A stretch of 64,000 nucleotides of DNA from the NCBI GenBank assembly GCA_963727755.1, contig CAVSHN010000018.1, positions 62,001 through 126,000 of the forward strand. The letters run 5' to 3'. Below the pieces are notes generated by a model. It made no database searches. It was not told the DNA's origin and saw nothing but the letters and a program-made list of their open reading frames with translations. How positions within the stretch are numbered: the stretch's first letter is position 1; each line of letters opens with the position of its first letter. This document shows positions 18,446-28,040 of this stretch, in pieces. A program made the translations under genes and the position numbers. The stretch is from DASYAN01 sp963727755. Lineage in GTDB: Bacteria; Chloroflexota; Ktedonobacteria; Ktedonobacterales; Ktedonobacteraceae.

Positions 18446-18827
18446 ACGTTTCCCTCCTTTGTGATCATCACCCGAATTTGTGGAGCCCCCGAAGAAGAGG
18501 GTTAGTACATCAATTGTTCGTACCTGAGGGGCCCAGGTACTGGAGAAAGGTTAATTCCTTCAAGATCTGCTCCTCCGCAATCTGATCGTACATTCACATG
18601 CTCTTTCCTCCAAGTATTCCAAGCATCTACCCCTTGCCAGATAATATCGAGATGTTCTTGATTTGCCACGATATCTGTCACCTTTCTAGCATCTTTTGCA
18701 CTAAGATATGCATCATCACCTCGTTACCCCACCGCATCCCTCTGCCAATCCTCAACGTTCACCGCCTGTGCCAACTCATCGACCAGCTTCACCATCGCAA
18801 CGCTCACCACTACCACACTGCTAGTCC
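18446..18827. other. Intergenic with hairpins upstream of rph
   Basis: The rph ribosome site (AAAGGAGGGAAACGT before ATG 18445) lies here. An inverted repeat GTACCTG/CAGGTAC occupies 18520-18540, about 80 nt upstream of the start. The rest, up to the methylase stop, shows no gene. Confidence 0.5.
18520..18540 (-). promoter_or_regulatory. Perfect 7-bp inverted repeat in the rph leader
   Basis: GTACCTG, a 7-nt loop (AGGGGCC on +), then CAGGTAC. It could be an operator or leader hairpin controlling rph. The actinobacterial rifamycin-associated element is not seen. Confidence 0.4.
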
Positions 18828-21800
18828 TCAAAACAGCGCCCCTTGCTCCATCTCACCATCAGACACCGCTTTCCCACTCTTTCCACTCGAACCCTTCTTC
18901 GCCTTAGTTCCTTTCCCCTTCGCCCCCTTCGCATCAAACAATCCCGCCTTCACCTCCTCCTCATGCCGCGTATGATTAAGCAACAGCAACCAATCCAGCA
19001 CCTCGCGCCTCGCCGCCTCACTAATCGTATAGCGCAACCCCTGCTTCGTCTCATGGAAACCATGCCCCAGCAGCAGATCATCCCACCCGTAGGCATGCGC
19101 GACCTTCTCATCCATCTCTTTGTGCAGTTCGCGCAGCTTGACAATATCGGCGGAGTGCTCGTCTTGATCGTGGAAGTGGTTGTAGGTTTTGGTGAGCCCT
19201 TCCTGTCGTGCTAGCATGATGGATTGGCGGTGGGTGTAGTAGCGTTCGCCGATGTCTTCGAGACTGTCTGTGTTGTAAGAGAAAGGAAATGTTTCGAAGC
19301 AGTCGGTAAGAATGTAGCGTATCCTTGTTTCAAGTGTAGAACCGTAATTAATAGCCCAAGTACGATGAATGTCTGATTGAAGAAAAGCAAAAATTCCAAA
19401 ATTGTCAAAGGTAAGTACAGGGGCAGTCTGATCGAAAACTATACCAGTGTTTACAAAAGCAAACGTATGATGTTTCCCCGTAAGGGTACGTACTAACACC
19501 TGTTTCATATCAGCAATGGTAGAGTAGAATGCTGGTCGTTTTTCAGCATAATGCCACCACTTATCTCGGTAGACTTGACGATTGTTACGATCTCTCTCTG
19601 GCTTTACTTTCTCTCTCACAATCTTTATGCAATCAGGGTATGCTTCAGCTTTCTCCAGTGGCCAATCATAAAAGTTAATAACCCAACGGCTAGGTGATTG
19701 GTCTGGACAGAGTTTAAATCTTCACCATTGAGATAAGGGAAGAGCACATCCTTGTTTCGCAGGTCTTTAGCAATGAGGGCTTGTGCTTCATCAGGGCTTA
19801 AAACGAAGCCCATCCAGCACATAAGAACCAATGAAAGATTTATTTTGGTTTGCTGCAAGTACAAATGGTTTTCCTACAACATCTCCCGGTTGAGTTAGAA
19901 AAGGCGTAATAGTATTGACAGGCCCCTCATCTAGGAGGTAGCCACTCTTCCATGTCCCATTCCTTAACCAAATATGAGCTACTTCCAAACTTGCCTCTCC
20001 CGGCCATTTCCGGCTTGGAATAGCGCGAGGAATGGTCCAGCCAGAAGCGACAATCTGATCAAGTCCTACCTCACGTGTATCACCCTGAGCAATGGTATTG
20101 GTTGCTAGCAATGCACACATTGCCTCTTGTCTTGCTAGCATAGTTGCTCGCAAAAAGAAATACGAGCAGAGATCGGCACTGCCACGCTTCCCATGAGCCA
20201 GATATCCTACTAAATAGTCCCGATAGTCTGTGCCTAGCACGCCAGTGATCTTTTGTCCCCCTTGGAACGGCGGATTCCCCACAATCGCCGCAAATCCAGC
20301 ATCATTCCCCTTCCCCACAAAGACCTCCGGAAACTCCAGCGGCCAGTGGAAGGGATGCTTTCCCTTGAGCAGCGTATCGACTTCAGCACGTAATCTCGCA
20401 AATTCCGCGTTTTTCGCAGCCCAGCCAAAATCGGTTTGTGGTTGGTGGAGGGCCTCGTCGAAGGCTTTGGCGAGCACGACATAGTCCATACCGAGCGTAC
20501 CTTGCAGACCGGTGCGGCGTTTGGCGTCGCTCAAGGCAATGCCGATCAGTAGATCAGCACCGAGCTTGACGATCTCTAGCGCTTGGTCGGCCTCTTTGAG
20601 CAAGCGTTGCTTTTCTTGGATCACCGTGATATCGAGGTCAGCAAGAGTAGAGATCTGGTGGCGCTTCTGGATGACCGTGGGTAGCACATATTGCATGGCA
20701 TGGCTTATCCGCGACATTTGAGTGATCTTGCCCGATTTAGCATCCAGTGAGCCATTGTGCAACTGGCGTTCGTCGGCTCCCAGCAGCAGTCGCCGCAGCG
20801 CAGGTTGTGGTCCAGGAAGGTGAAGGGTTTGTTTTTGGCAAGCGTGATGAGCCAGAGCGAGAGTTTGGCCATTTCGACGGCCATGGGGTTTTTGTCGACT
20901 CCGTAGAGGCTGCGTTCACTGACTAGACGGCAGGCAACGGTGAGCCGCTCTTCACTGTCGATGGGTATCAATTCTTCGGGTGGCGCGTCCTGGGAGAGCT
21001 TGCCTTCTGGTGTGATCTGCGGTTTTGACGCGTGGTCGTTGAGTTCACGTTGCCCGTTTAACTCGCGTTCGAGGTTCTCCCAGGCTTGGACGAGTTTTCA
21101 GAGAGGTAACGGCAGGTCTGGACGAGGAAGGCTCCAGAACCCATGGCCATGTCGCAGATACGCAGGTCGAGAATTTCGGCGGCGGTGCGCAGTTGCCATT
21201 GGTCACGCGGCCAGCCTTCGGCGGGTCCGAGGTAGACGAGGGGGTCAAGGGCGTGTTGGACGATGGGTTCGGTCAGGCTGCGTGGGGTGTAGTGCGTGCC
21301 CGTTGAGCGGCGATCGTCTCCTCGGGTGACATAGATGGAGCCTGGGGTGATGATGACGTAGTTGCCGAATGTGTCTTTGCGCAGCAGTCCCGCAAAGGGG
21401 AGAATGCGTTCAAAGAGGTCTTGTTTGTTGTCACAGGCTTCCATCAGTTTGCTGCGCTCAGCCTGCTTTTCCAATAACTGGGACAGGTTTTTCTGGATGG
21501 TGGTGGCTTTGCGCCCAGTGATCTCTTCAAGGTACGGCAAGAGACTCTCTTCGCCCTTCTCTTTGTACTGCTCAAGCTCTTGGAGGATGGCTTCTGGCTC
21601 GCTGTCACTGGTTCCGATTAGGCCCAGAATGGTGGCTTCGGCACGTCTGGCGGTATGGTCGAGCAGGCCTTCGTAGACGTGCCCAATTTGTTCGATGTCT
21701 AGGCCCCGGAAGGAGAGACGGCGCGGTTCGACGATGCCTCCAACACGCACTTGGAGGTATTGCAGGGCGTTCAGTAGGTGCAGAACCGTGCGATTGTCGA

Positions 21801-23005
21801 TTTTGAGTGGACGAGCTGGCGTGTCTTGCCAGCTGGTGCCTGTTGGACGGCCCTCCAAGAAGGGGAAACGGTCGGGATCAAAAAGCCGTCCTCCATAGGC
21901 TGGCAGGTGCAGATCTGGGTGCTCCACACCGCCAGAGACCATGCGGAAGACGGCCAGCAGACGGCTCCAGGCATCACAACGGTAACCCATGACGTCTTCA
22001 CCCTGCTGATCGGCTTGCTCTTGCAACTGTTTGAGCAGGGTTGAGACGGCGTAGTTCTGGTCGTAGAGCGGCTCTCCCAATGGCAGCAGATGACGCTCCT
22101 CAGCCGAGAGCAGGAAGACGAGACGCATCATGATCGTCAAGGCTGCTTCGTAGAGTTCTTTTTCTCCAATGCCTGCCAGCAGCGAGGGCTGATCCATCTT
22201 CAGACGTCGATCTTCTTTGTCGAGCTGATCAAGGGTGTGCACAAGGGTCTCGACGGCTCGCAAGACCTGATCTCCTAGTTGATCGGTGACCTCTTGCTGC
22301 TTGAGTGCACTCTTGGTGAGCAAGGCCTCCAATGTCTCATCGGCAGGCACGTTGAAGAAACGCGACATGCTCAGCAGGCTGCGAAAGGCTTGTAGCGTCA
22401 AAGGCTCTTCAGCCCATAATGAGGCGTCCCAGCTGTAGTAGCCCGTGGTTTCGTTGGCTGGGGCATCGATGAGCATCCACTGCCGACCGTTGGTAATCAA
22501 GCCCAATCGGATACTCCTCTGGCGCAGCAGTTCCATCATGCGTGTAGCAGGTGAGCCGTTGCGCTGCTTGCCATCAATCGGCTTGGAGAGGTCTTGCTTG
22601 TGGGGTGCGAGCTGGATGAGTAGACGCGGCTTTTGTTCGTAAGGCGAGCGAATGACCATCAGTGGACGCAGGATTTCCCCTCGTTCTTTGGATTCGTAGC
22701 AGCAATCGGCGGGGATCTGTTGGCCCTCAAGGATGGCATCGGGGCGCATCTGGAGCACTTCTTCAAGCACGAAGCGCAGCCATTGGGTGTGAATGGCTGG
22801 GTCTGGTTGAGGGCCTTCTTGGTTCTCGATCCATTCGTCGTAGGCTAGACGCACACGGTGACGGACTTGACTCTCGTCGTCGTTGAGGTCAAGGCCTTGA
22901 GGGAAACTTTTCGAGCAGGACGGGCATGCTTAGGAAGGGGCCGGAAATGTCGATTAGGGAGAGCCATTCGGCATGTTTGCGTGCTACGAGGCGGTCGGTT
23001 GACAT
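18828..23005 (-). pseudogene. Large Eco57I-like adenine DNA methylase, five frameshifts
   Basis: Joined across five single-base breaks the product is about 1390 residues. It starts STDRLVARKHAEWLSLIDI at ATG 23005. The methylase core has motif I as DMAMGSGAFLVQTCRYL near 21.1 kb, LYGVDKNPMAVEMAKLSLWL near 20.9 kb and the catalytic motif IV GNPPFQGG near 20.26 kb. A C-terminal region probably includes the target-recognition part, and a Lys-rich tail ends the protein. The breaks are near 22905, 21094, 20788, 19815 and 19705; each is repaired by one base. Known relatives are type IIG restriction-methylation enzymes and the long adenine methylases of BREX (PglX) and DISARM (DrmMI). No separate nuclease domain is recognised. 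No partner genes adjoin it, although an SNF2 helicase scrap resembling DISARM DrmD lies at 55.7 kb. So simple a set of indels may be sequence error. Confidence 0.8.
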
Positions 23006-23069
23006 GGGTACCTACGTCCTTTTCAAGAGAGTCTGCGCTTATGGGCGAGATATGGTAATGCGAATGCGT

Positions 23070-23120
23070 CTTTAGTGAATACTGTACATGATTCAAACGA
23101 GCAGGCGGGGGAGGAATAAC
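23070..23120 (+). repeat. Dispersed intergenic repeat, short copy
   Basis: TTTAGTGAATACTGTACATG ATTC and the following ACGAGCAGGCGGGGGAGGA match the longer copies at 24466-24547 and 41782-41863. It lies just upstream of the methylase start, in the divergent spacer. Confidence 0.65.
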
Positions 23121-23139
23121 AAAGCCAACAAAAGATACC

Positions 23140-23274
23140 ACAGCTAAAACTTTCCCTGTTTCCCCCTAGAACTTTGTTTTTGCATTGCGTAGACTGTGAA
23201 GGTTGTTAGCATGGCGTTGATTTTTGATGTTGATGCGTTAGATGTTTATTGTTGATTATAGGAGTGATATTGTT
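23140..23274 (+). promoter_or_regulatory. Conserved leader of paralogue C
   Basis: Matches the gene-proximal half of the leaders at 12.5 and 13.4 kb: CCCTGTTTCCCCCTAG, GCGTAGACTGTGAAGGTTGT, TAGCATGGCGTTGATTTTTG, ATGCGTTAGATGTTTATTGT and TATAGGAGTGATATTGTT directly before ATG. It lies divergently from the DNA methylase gene. Confidence 0.7.
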
Positions 23275-24441
23275 ATGGATCGTCGATTTGAAATGTCAAG
23301 CGATGGAGAGTCATCAGGGAAAGCTAAACGTCATGCAGCAGGCAGCAGTTCTAACTTAGAACGTCTGAGAAGAATGCACGGCTTCTCGATGGAGACCATA
23401 CCAACCCATTCTCGATCTCAAGAGCTATATGAAGTACAGCAGATTGTCGCAAATTTAGCAGAGGTGGAGTTCATTGATAACCTGCTGTTTGATCAAGAGA
23501 TGTTGTTGCCCATCTCGCTGAACAATAAAGTTGATCAAGCACAAGTTGTGCAGACTGACCATGGCTCATCAGCAGGATTAGCAGAGGACAGTGAGCATGT
23601 AGGATCATCGAGAGCCCCCAAAGGCTTAGAGGATATTGTATTAAGGTATGCGTCAAATCAACTTGACAGTTTTGTGCTTGGGGAAGGTCAACACTGTCAG
23701 GTAGAATTACCCACTTTTGACGCATGCCTAAGCAGTTTTACATCATTGGAAGAGCTAGATCATTTCTTCCTCACAGAGACCCCACTGTACTCTCCTCAAG
23801 CTGAAAATCAACATGAAGTGCAGCAAATGGTGTTACATTTAGAGAAGGAATGCATGAGTAATTCGCTGCCTGATGCAGAGGGGACGTTGCCCATCTCGCT
23901 GAACAATAAAGTTGATCAAGCACAAGTTGCGCAGACAGACTACTGCTCATCAGAAAAGGCAGAAGAAACAAGTGAGCCTGCAAATGCGCTAGAAAGCTTC
24001 AAGAGAAAAAGAAGCATGGACTCGCTGAAATCCTCTGAACTTCCCACAAATCCATCGAAGAAACGTACTAAAGATTTTGCCGCAGGACAAGGATTACAGT
24101 CCAGTGAGTCCTCTACAGACCAACAAAGCATTGATGAGAACGATGCAATGGAAAAATTTCTCGATAAAAAAGTACTACAAAATATAATAACTTCACACTG
24201 TATGAAACTTTCAAGAAGCAAAATGGATAATACTGGTATTAAAATTGAAACGCGCAATGGGCTTGCGAAATTACACCAGCATTTAGTAATTTTAAGGAAC
24301 TATTCGATGTATAATAATACTACAAAGCAAGAAGCCATTGCAGCTTATAATGCAATTAAAGAAGCGTATGAGGATAGAACATACAACGATATAGTTAAGC
24401 GACGATGTCAAAGTTTAGGTTTACCGTTTGCTCAAACATAA
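23275..24441 (+). CDS. Paralogue C of the constant-leader family, with an internal duplication
   Basis: A 388-residue protein of unknown function. The head (DRRFEMSSDGESSGKAKRH, NLERLRRMHGFSMET) matches paralogue A. A module beginning EVQQIVANLAEVEFIDN and ending KVDQAQVVQTDHGSS occurs twice, at about residues 55-110 and 180-235. In DNA the two share a nearly identical stretch of about 60 bases (23507 and 23887), so it is a recent duplication. The C-terminal 100 residues form a different, Lys-rich helical domain (LQNIITSHCMKLSRSKMDN, AIKEAYEDRTYND). The first ATG 23275 follows AGGAGTGATATTGTT as in A and B; the ATG at 23242 is inside the leader. No signal peptide or membrane segment is seen. 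Confidence 0.7.
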   Translation: MDRRFEMSSDGESSGKAKRHAAGSSSNLERLRRMHGFSMETIPTHSRSQELYEVQQIVANLAEVEFIDNLLFDQEMLLPISLNNKVDQAQVVQTDHGSSAGLAEDSEHVGSSRAPKGLEDIVLRYASNQLDSFVLGEGQHCQVELPTFDACLSSFTSLEELDHFFLTETPLYSPQAENQHEVQQMVLHLEKECMSNSLPDAEGTLPISLNNKVDQAQVAQTDYCSSEKAEETSEPANALESFKRKRSMDSLKSSELPTNPSKKRTKDFAAGQGLQSSESSTDQQSIDENDAMEKFLDKKVLQNIITSHCMKLSRSKMDNTGIKIETRNGLAKLHQHLVILRNYSMYNNTTKQEAIAAYNAIKEAYEDRTYNDIVKRRCQSLGLPFAQT

Positions 24442-24465
24442 CATATTGCGTATGTAGCAAAGTTG

Positions 24466-24547
24466 CCTCGATTTCTAGTGGTAAATACTGCACATGATTC
24501 GAACGAGTATGTGGGGGAGAAATGACAGGGGTGGGAGAAAAGACTAG
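24466..24547 (+). repeat. Dispersed 82-bp intergenic repeat
   Basis: CCTCGATTTCTAGTGGTAAA, then TGCACATGATTCGAACGAG and AATGACAGGGGTGGGAGAA. The same order is found at 41782-41863, and part of it at 23070-23120. All three lie between genes. Confidence 0.75.
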
Positions 24548-24598
24548 AGCGGCACGGTAGTAACTTGCCACCGCGCCGCTCTTCCATTTGTCTACTAA

Positions 24599-25372
24599 TC
24601 ACAAGTGGGTATTCTGTATCCATATTACAAGCAGATCACCGTCAGCCAACAAAATGGGCTTATCTTTAGCAAATTCCTTTGCCTGCTGTGTAAATTTAGA
24701 TGTTGTAACAAATATCCCTCTCTGAGCTTTATAATGCATTATTGAACCTGCGAATTTTTGGAGAGCAGGTTCTCCAACATTCTTTCCTGTAGAATATTTC
24801 TTGCACTGTACAATAACGAGGTTCTCTTGCGCATCACGTGCGATCAGATCGGCTCCGTGATCACCAGTTCTACCAACTTGTTCTACATCATAGTACCCAT
24901 TTGCTGCAAGGAGCTTGCCTACAAATGCTTCGAATTCTGTAGGTGACAGTGTATGGATATCACCCAGAGTCTTGATCCTAGCTAGTCGTTCACGCTCATG
25001 TTGCTGTTGAACTTGTATCTGGTAGTGCACCATTGCCTGCTGATGTTCCATTGCTTGTTGCTGTTGAGCCATATGCTGTTGAGCTTGTACCTGCTGCATA
25101 TGTTGTCGATAGGCTTGGTTCTCCTGCTCCTGTCGTTTTCGATGCTGAACTTGGTAGATCTTGAGAGCGGCAAAGGATACAATGGCAAGCAGGATAAATA
25201 GAAAGAGTACAAGAAATACCTGTAACGGAATACGACTGAGTAAATATAGAGCAAAGAAAGCAAGGATACCAATGCCAATGATTCGTAAGAGGCAGCTATC
25301 TCCACGGCCATTGTTACGTTTCTTTGAGCCTCTCCTGTTGCGATAATGGCCTTTTACCCATGTGCGTCCCAT
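24599..25372 (-). CDS. Membrane-anchored Mrr-type restriction endonuclease
   Basis: A 257-residue protein. A basic N-terminus is followed by two membrane helices at about 26-45 and 50-70, then a Gln-rich coiled coil (QAYRQHMQQVQAQQHMAQ and on) to about 135. A C-terminal Mrr-like PD-(D/E)xK nuclease domain completes it. Its core is LSPTEFEAFVGKLLAANGY, then TGDHGADLIARD with the metal-binding Asp, and VIVQCKKYS carrying the Q-x-K variant of E-x-K. Mrr proteins cut methylated DNA (type IV restriction). Membrane-linked versions are also common, with unclear targets. It is downstream of paralogue C on the opposite strand (convergent). Intact, with no key residue missing. Confidence 0.88.
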   Translation of the reverse strand: MGRTWVKGHYRNRRGSKKRNNGRGDSCLLRIIGIGILAFFALYLLSRIPLQVFLVLFLFILLAIVSFAALKIYQVQHRKRQEQENQAYRQHMQQVQAQQHMAQQQQAMEHQQAMVHYQIQVQQQHERERLARIKTLGDIHTLSPTEFEAFVGKLLAANGYYDVEQVGRTGDHGADLIARDAQENLVIVQCKKYSTGKNVGEPALQKFAGSIMHYKAQRGIFVTTSKFTQQAKEFAKDKPILLADGDLLVIWIQNTHL

Positions 25373-25464
25373 TATAGTTTTCGTTCCTTCCAGGATTGAA
25401 ATAACACAGGTTAGCTAACTATATAGATATTCACTGCTTGATTCTATCATACTCTAAAGTAAAA

Positions 25465-25497
25465 AGAGTGGCACTTGGATAGCTCAAGTGCCACTCT
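25465..25497 (-). terminator. Rho-independent terminator
   Basis: A perfect 13-bp stem AGAGTGGCACTTG/CAAGTGCCACTCT with a 7-nt loop. On the minus strand TTTTT follows immediately, so it ends the transcript of the 25.6-26.7 kb genes. Confidence 0.8.
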
Positions 25498-25657
25498 AAT
25501 GGGGAACAACGGACGCGATAAATCGAGTCCCTACCTTTTTAGGCGCTAAAGCGCTCTATGCCCAAAGTACCCAATCCAAAGGGCTTTAGTCCGAGTGGAT
25601 GTACGGACTAGCTTCAGCTCGTTCGTTGCTCTCGCCGCACTATTTTGTCAACCGCCA
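25498..25657. other. Intergenic with short palindromes
   Basis: Contains GGACGCGATAAATCGAGTCC and GGCGCTAAAGCGC, palindromic scraps typical of dispersed chromosomal repeats. No gene is seen. Confidence 0.45.
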
Positions 25658-25819
25658 TTAGTAGCCCATCTTGCATAGCATACGCCGTTTTGCATTACCA
25701 GATGCTCTAAACGGATTTTTGATAGCTGTGATCCCAACAGCTTTATTGAAGCGATTCTTAGCTTTGGTGATGCCCAACATTGTTTTTGCACTAGGGCGTC
25801 GGTATCTAAAAAATCCCAT
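25658..25819 (-). CDS. Small basic protein, unknown
   Basis: A 53-residue Arg/Lys-rich protein (GFFRYRRPSAKTMLGITKAK and on), resembling small proteins often seen in mobile or phage-derived gene sets. No function is assigned. ATG 25819 has AAGGAAGGG about 10 nt upstream. It begins 26 nt after the stop of the DUF3761-like gene and is followed by the terminator at 25465-25497, so the two probably form one operon. Confidence 0.6.
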   Translation of the reverse strand: MGFFRYRRPSAKTMLGITKAKNRFNKAVGITAIKNPFRASGNAKRRMLCKMGY

Positions 25820-25845
25820 AGTGACGGCCCTTCCTTTCTTCATAC

Positions 25846-26703
25846 TCAATGCGAATACAGCGGTCTCAAGTTGCCGCCATGATAAGAGCAACTGCCAGAT
25901 CTACCACCGCTCTTGGAATACATTCCGTCCTGACATTCCTCTACATAGCCCTTGCCATTCGGGAAATTGTTGATGCAATTGAAATAGCCACAAAATGCAG
26001 ACGGTGGGCTATAGATGTAATTCCCTGGGTTAAAGTCGTATCCCCACGGGTTGCCGTTTACACCAGTGGTCTGTGCAGGTTGTTGCACTGGTTGCTGTTG
26101 TTGCTGTACTGGTGCTTGCGTTGGCTCCGGAGTTGGCGTAGGTGTAGGTGTGGGAGTAGGAGTTGGTGTGGGTGTTGCAGTGGGTTCTGGTGTTGGAGTA
26201 TCTGTAGGTGCCTGTGTTGCAATTGGTGACGATACTGGTGCCGTCGTGGGCTGCTTTGTTGTATTGCTGGCGTTGCCAATAGCGCTACACACAGCACAAA
26301 GCAAAAATATCCCAATAAGGCTTCCACATCCAATAAGAAACTGTTTTTTCTGTGCTTCAGGATGTCGCTTGAAATACTCTTTTCTGCCCTTTACATCAAA
26401 CCATGGCAATTTATCAGGCACTGGCAGTGGCGGCGGTGCCCCAAACTGCCCTGGTTGTGGATAAGGCTGTGGATATTGTGGGAAGTTTTGCCCGCTTTGT
26501 GAGAACTGCCCAGGCTGCTGTGGGAACGGTGGTGGCGGCGGTGGAGCTTGCTGTCCCCACTGTGGATTCGATGGTTGTCCAGGCTGCCCAGGTTGTCCCC
26601 ACTGCGGACTTGATGGTTGCCCAGGCTGTGGGAACTGTGGATATGGTCCCGCTGTCGTCGGTTGTGAATGTGGGTCGTTCGGATCATACGGTGGATAATT
26701 CAT
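25846..26703 (-). CDS. Pro/Gln-rich single-pass membrane protein with DUF3761-like C-terminus
   Basis: A 285-residue protein. Residues 1-100 are Pro/Gln/Gly-rich (repeats around QPGQPSNPQWGQ), probably cytosolic. A membrane helix (FLIGCGSLIGIFLLCAVCSA) lies near 125-145. A Thr-Pro linker of TPTPTP repeats spans about 165-205, then Gln-rich sequence. The exported C-terminus has Cys pairs and GYVEECQDGMYSKSGGRSGS followed by CSYHGG, the DUF3761-type signature (CxDG, CSxHGG). Its role is not known; small Cys/His motifs of this kind often form disulfide- or metal-stabilised folds. Start ATG 26703 follows AAGGAAGGGACTCTT. A broken second copy of its C-terminal end lies at 27847-27912. Confidence 0.7.
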   Translation of the reverse strand: MNYPPYDPNDPHSQPTTAGPYPQFPQPGQPSSPQWGQPGQPGQPSNPQWGQQAPPPPPPFPQQPGQFSQSGQNFPQYPQPYPQPGQFGAPPPLPVPDKLPWFDVKGRKEYFKRHPEAQKKQFLIGCGSLIGIFLLCAVCSAIGNASNTTKQPTTAPVSSPIATQAPTDTPTPEPTATPTPTPTPTPTPTPTPEPTQAPVQQQQQPVQQPAQTTGVNGNPWGYDFNPGNYIYSPPSAFCGYFNCINNFPNGKGYVEECQDGMYSKSGGRSGSCSYHGGNLRPLYSH

Positions 26704-26721
26704 AAGAGTCCCTTCCTTACA

Positions 26722-26801
26722 CAAGATATATCAATGCATAGATATCCATTGATATGTACAGTCAAGATACATCGATGCATAGATATCTATTGATATGTAT
26801 A
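26722..26801. repeat. Two 39-bp direct repeats, each a partial palindrome
   Basis: CAAGATAYATCRATGCATAG followed by ATATCYATTGATATGTAYA occurs at 26722-26760 and 26763-26801. Each contains an inverted repeat (ATATCAATG/CATTGATAT in the first). They abut the ribosome site of the DUF3761-like gene, so they may be operators spaced about four helical turns apart. Confidence 0.7.
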
Positions 26802-26831
26802 GTGTAGAACGAATGAAAGGTGAAGAGATAA

Positions 26832-26883
26832 CAACAGAAAGCCCTAGATCGCTTCAGCATAGCGATTTTAGGGCTTTCTGTTG
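26832..26883. terminator. Long hairpin between minus-strand genes
   Basis: A 15-bp arm CAACAGAAAGCCCTA pairs with TAGGGCTTTCTGTTG, and an inner GATCGCT/AGCGAT extends the stem. No T run follows on the minus strand, so termination is probable but not certain. Confidence 0.55.
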
Positions 26884-27030
26884 AGCTGGCATTATGAGGC
26901 ATCAATCTCAGACGAAGCACCATAGGCCTTTTGATCTGCTAGCTTTCCTTAGCGAGCAAGCCTAGCTCTCGCGCCTGACTGACTGACGGCATGGATGTGG
27001 GTTCAACCTCCCTGGCAATCGCTGTACTAC

Positions 27031-27717
27031 TCAACGAAGTTGGATAGACTTTATGCTCACTTGAGAAGTTTGACCTATAGTAGGGATGTTGATATCAATT
27101 TCATCAATACTACTATCGAATGCCATTATTGGTACTCTGATGAGTGGTTTAGTACCTACAGGAAAAGCTAGGAAGCTTGAGACGATCAGCAGCTTGTCCT
27201 TATTCTTCATTTTATATTGGATCTCGAAAGAGAATGGCTGGGTAGAAGAAGTACCTCTTATCTCAACAAAATGGTATGGCGTAACAGCAAGTGGCGGATG
27301 AAATAGGAAAGCTAGACCTGTTCCGGTCTCAGTATTGTTGAATGTGAACTGTTGTATGATCGAATGCGTTGGATCGAGCATGACAGAACTTGAGCTTTGT
27401 CCTGGTACGGATATCGCTACTATACTATAACTGCAAGCAATCAGATTACTACTGCATTGTGGTGTCGGTGATGGTGTCGGTGATGGTGGTGGTGGACAAC
27501 CATTAGCAATACACGGCGCAGCAATGGGTATCGACACGATTAAAAAGACACCAAATATAGCTAAACCGATGCGTTGCTGCTTTGTAAGGTCAAAAGGGTT
27601 GCCCCAAGGTATCTTACCGATAATGGCGAGGAAGATCAAAGCGATGGCTATAATGACGATAAGGATTGTAGGAAATTTTAAAAGTTGACCAATAATTGTG
27701 ATAACTGAATCAAGCAT
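27031..27717 (-). CDS. Two-helix membrane protein with exported beta-domain, unknown
   Basis: A 228-residue protein. Membrane helices lie at about 12-33 (FPTILIVIIAIALIFLAIIG) and 49-70 (IGLAIFGVFLIVSIPIAAP). A Pro/Ser/Thr hinge (PPPPSPTPSPTPQ) follows, then an exported domain of about 140 residues with alternating hydrophobic strands (FSFEIQYKMKNKDKLLIVSS). I do not recognise the domain. The gene is upstream of the DUF3761-like gene on the same strand with a hairpin between. No known motif or catalytic residue is seen. Confidence 0.6.
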   Translation of the reverse strand: MLDSVITIIGQLLKFPTILIVIIAIALIFLAIIGKIPWGNPFDLTKQQRIGLAIFGVFLIVSIPIAAPCIANGCPPPPSPTPSPTPQCSSNLIACSYSIVAISVPGQSSSSVMLDPTHSIIQQFTFNNTETGTGLAFLFHPPLAVTPYHFVEIRGTSSTQPFSFEIQYKMKNKDKLLIVSSFLAFPVGTKPLIRVPIMAFDSSIDEIDINIPTIGQTSQVSIKSIQLR

Positions 27718-27846
27718 CGCTTATAGCTCCCAACTAATACTAATTTACAAAGTAATACGAGTCAATATGCCAATTTGTTTCGACGTTTCAGTATATTCCT
27801 TATTTTGGAGTTTGTAGCGCCTTGCTATCAAAGTGACACTGAAACC

Positions 27847-27912
27847 CTAATGCGAATACAGCGGTTGCCAGTTGCCGCCATGATACGAGCAACTGCCAGA
27901 TCTACCTCCGAG
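27847..27912 (-). pseudogene. 3' fragment of a DUF3761-like gene
   Basis: The minus strand reads LGGRSGSCSYHGGNWQPLYSH and a stop, nearly identical to the end of the gene at 25846. Nothing upstream continues it. It marks a lost duplicate. Confidence 0.75.
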
Positions 27913-28040
27913 AGGCCGAGAAGCTGTATAATTGGGAACGTATCATTGTCGAATATTCCCTAACGTGTTATGCTGTTCTGGACAAGGAAACTGCAAAGGT
28001 TAATCGTTTTCTGTGAATAACAGAAGGGGGTTTGGTTTCG

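Noticed and set aside
25498..25657. Possible tRNA or small RNA gene in the short palindromes
   Set aside because: No cloverleaf, no anticodon arm and no promoter could be drawn.
26051..26464. Glycine/valine-rich frame on + opposite the DUF3761-like gene
   Set aside because: It is the shadow of the Thr-Pro repeat coding on the other strand.
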